Assembly: GCA_027306745.1 (NCBI GenBank)
Contig: DAHUZD010000145.1
Span: 1 to 6,391 of the forward strand
Length of the DNA stretch: 6,391 nucleotides
Reading direction: 5' to 3'
Source of the DNA: Acidobacteriaceae bacterium
GTDB lineage: Bacteria > Acidobacteriota > Terriglobia > Terriglobales > Acidobacteriaceae
The notes under the pieces are model-generated. The model did no database searches. It was not told where the DNA came from and saw only the letters and a program-made list of their open reading frames with translations. Each line of letters opens with the position of its first letter. The first letter of the stretch is position 1. The position numbers were made by a program, and so were the translations under genes. Below, one piece after another: positions 5,603-6,391 of this stretch.

Positions 5603-6391
5603 ATGGCTGAAATAATGCATACCACCACCTCCACCACGGGCGAAACCACCCCAGCCACTGGCTCCGGCGCGGGCGTCTCCTTTGCGCGCTACTTTACCCG
5701 TCCCGGCCTCTCACCGTATGACGAGGTCACATGGGAGCGCCGCACGGCCAGCATCACCGACTCCAAAGGCAACTCCATCTTTGAGCAAAAGGATGTCGAA
5801 GTGCCCTCTGGCTGGTCCATGACCGCTACCAATATAGTGGCCAGCAAATATCTGCACGGCCAGATGAACACGCCTGAGCGCGAGACTGGCGTGCGCCAGT
5901 TGATCGCGCGCGTGGCCGAAACCATCCGCGATTGGGGCATGGCCGACGGCTATTTCGCCACGCCAGAGGACGCGGCCACCTTTCATGATGAGCTGGCGCA
6001 TCTGCTGATCCATCAAAAGGTCGCCTTCAACTCTCCTGTCTGGTTCAATGTGGGCTGCGACCGGCTCGAGCCAAACTCCGACGCGCAAAACTGGCACTGG
6101 AACCCGCACACCTGCGCGGTGGAGTTTTCCGTCACGGGCTACCGCAAGCCGCAGTGCTCAGCCTGCTTCATCAACTCGGTGCAGGATTCGCTGGACTCCA
6201 TCCTGAACCTGGCCAAAACCGAAGGCATGCTTTTCAAATGGGGATCGGGCACAGGCAGCAATCTCTCCGCCATTCGCGGATCAATGGAAATCCTTTCTGG
6301 CGGCGGCACGGCCAGCGGCCCGCTCAGCTTCATGCGCGGATGTGACGCCTTCGCTGGCGTCATCAAATCCGGCGGTAAAACGCGCCGTGCC
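5603..6391 (+). CDS. nrdJ: Adenosylcobalamin-dependent (class II) ribonucleotide reductase, 3' end cut by window
   Basis: Converts ribonucleotides to deoxyribonucleotides in the cytoplasm using a radical made from coenzyme B12, with no need for oxygen. The frame is open from the ATG at 5603 to the right edge, giving the first 263 residues of a protein that in this family usually exceeds 900. Residues 6-24 are a Thr/Ser/Gly-rich tail. FARYFTRPGLSPYDEVTWERR (27-47) and FEQKDVEVPSGW (60-71) are typical of the NrdJ N-terminus. FNSPVWFNVG (142-151) and PQCSACF (183-189) follow; Cys188 is at the place of the first redox-active cysteine. GSGTGSNLSAIRG (214-226) and GGGTASGPLSFMRG (233-246) then KSGGKTRR (255-262) match the conserved core of the catalytic domain. 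No N-terminal ATP cone is present. The radical cysteine and C-terminal thiols lie beyond the window. It has its own promoter and a long leader, facing away from tRNA-Thr. Confidence 0.97.
   Translation, partial: MAEIMHTTTSTTGETTPATGSGAGVSFARYFTRPGLSPYDEVTWERRTASITDSKGNSIFEQKDVEVPSGWSMTATNIVASKYLHGQMNTPERETGVRQLIARVAETIRDWGMADGYFATPEDAATFHDELAHLLIHQKVAFNSPVWFNVGCDRLEPNSDAQNWHWNPHTCAVEFSVTGYRKPQCSACFINSVQDSLDSILNLAKTEGMLFKWGSGTGSNLSAIRGSMEILSGGGTASGPLSFMRGCDAFAGVIKSGGKTRRA

Noticed and set aside
5003..5620. A 205-residue open frame on the minus strand across the tRNA
   Set aside because: Part of its translation (VAQLVEQLIRNQQVTGSSP) is the well-known false peptide produced by translating a tRNA gene. 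It also overlaps the nrdJ leader and start.
5711..6109. A minus-strand open frame opposite nrdJ
   Set aside because: The plus strand here carries unmistakable class II ribonucleotide reductase motifs running to the window edge.

Overview
The window looks like chromosomal DNA of a free-living bacterium, most likely an acidobacterium of the Terriglobia type. This is inferred from the moderately high GC content, from the kinds of proteins present (a Ser/Thr/Gly-rich secreted protein ending in a chitobiase-like fold, an outer-membrane beta-barrel protein, a MerR-TPR fusion), and from the use of a GatB-dependent amidotransferase together with an adenosylcobalamin-dependent ribonucleotide reductase. 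No similarity search was possible, so the taxon is a judgement.

Left part (1-1938, plus strand): the 3' part of a gene for a cysteine-containing secreted protein of unknown function, open at the left edge. After 52 bases comes a 220-residue outer-membrane beta-barrel protein with a signal peptide and a C-terminal Phe. Both look like envelope or exported products. A weak hairpin lies in the convergent gap that follows.

Middle part (2004-5143, minus strand, in order of transcription): tRNA-Thr(CGU), a stand-alone GyrI-like effector-binding protein, a 133-base gap with phased A-tracts, a MerR-type HTH fused to TPR repeats, and gatB. The MerR-TPR gene and gatB are 48 bases apart and may be co-transcribed. 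tRNA-Thr and GatB both serve translation.

Right part (5144-6391): a 459-base gap carries two promoters pointing outward, one for the tRNA and one for the gene on the right. That gene is the first 263 codons of nrdJ, the B12-dependent ribonucleotide reductase, cut by the window edge. Its promoter overlaps an NrdR-box-like palindrome. Its predicted leader of about 216 bases contains several inverted repeats and is the most interesting non-coding part of the window. I found no insertion sequence, CRISPR array, phage gene or defence system.
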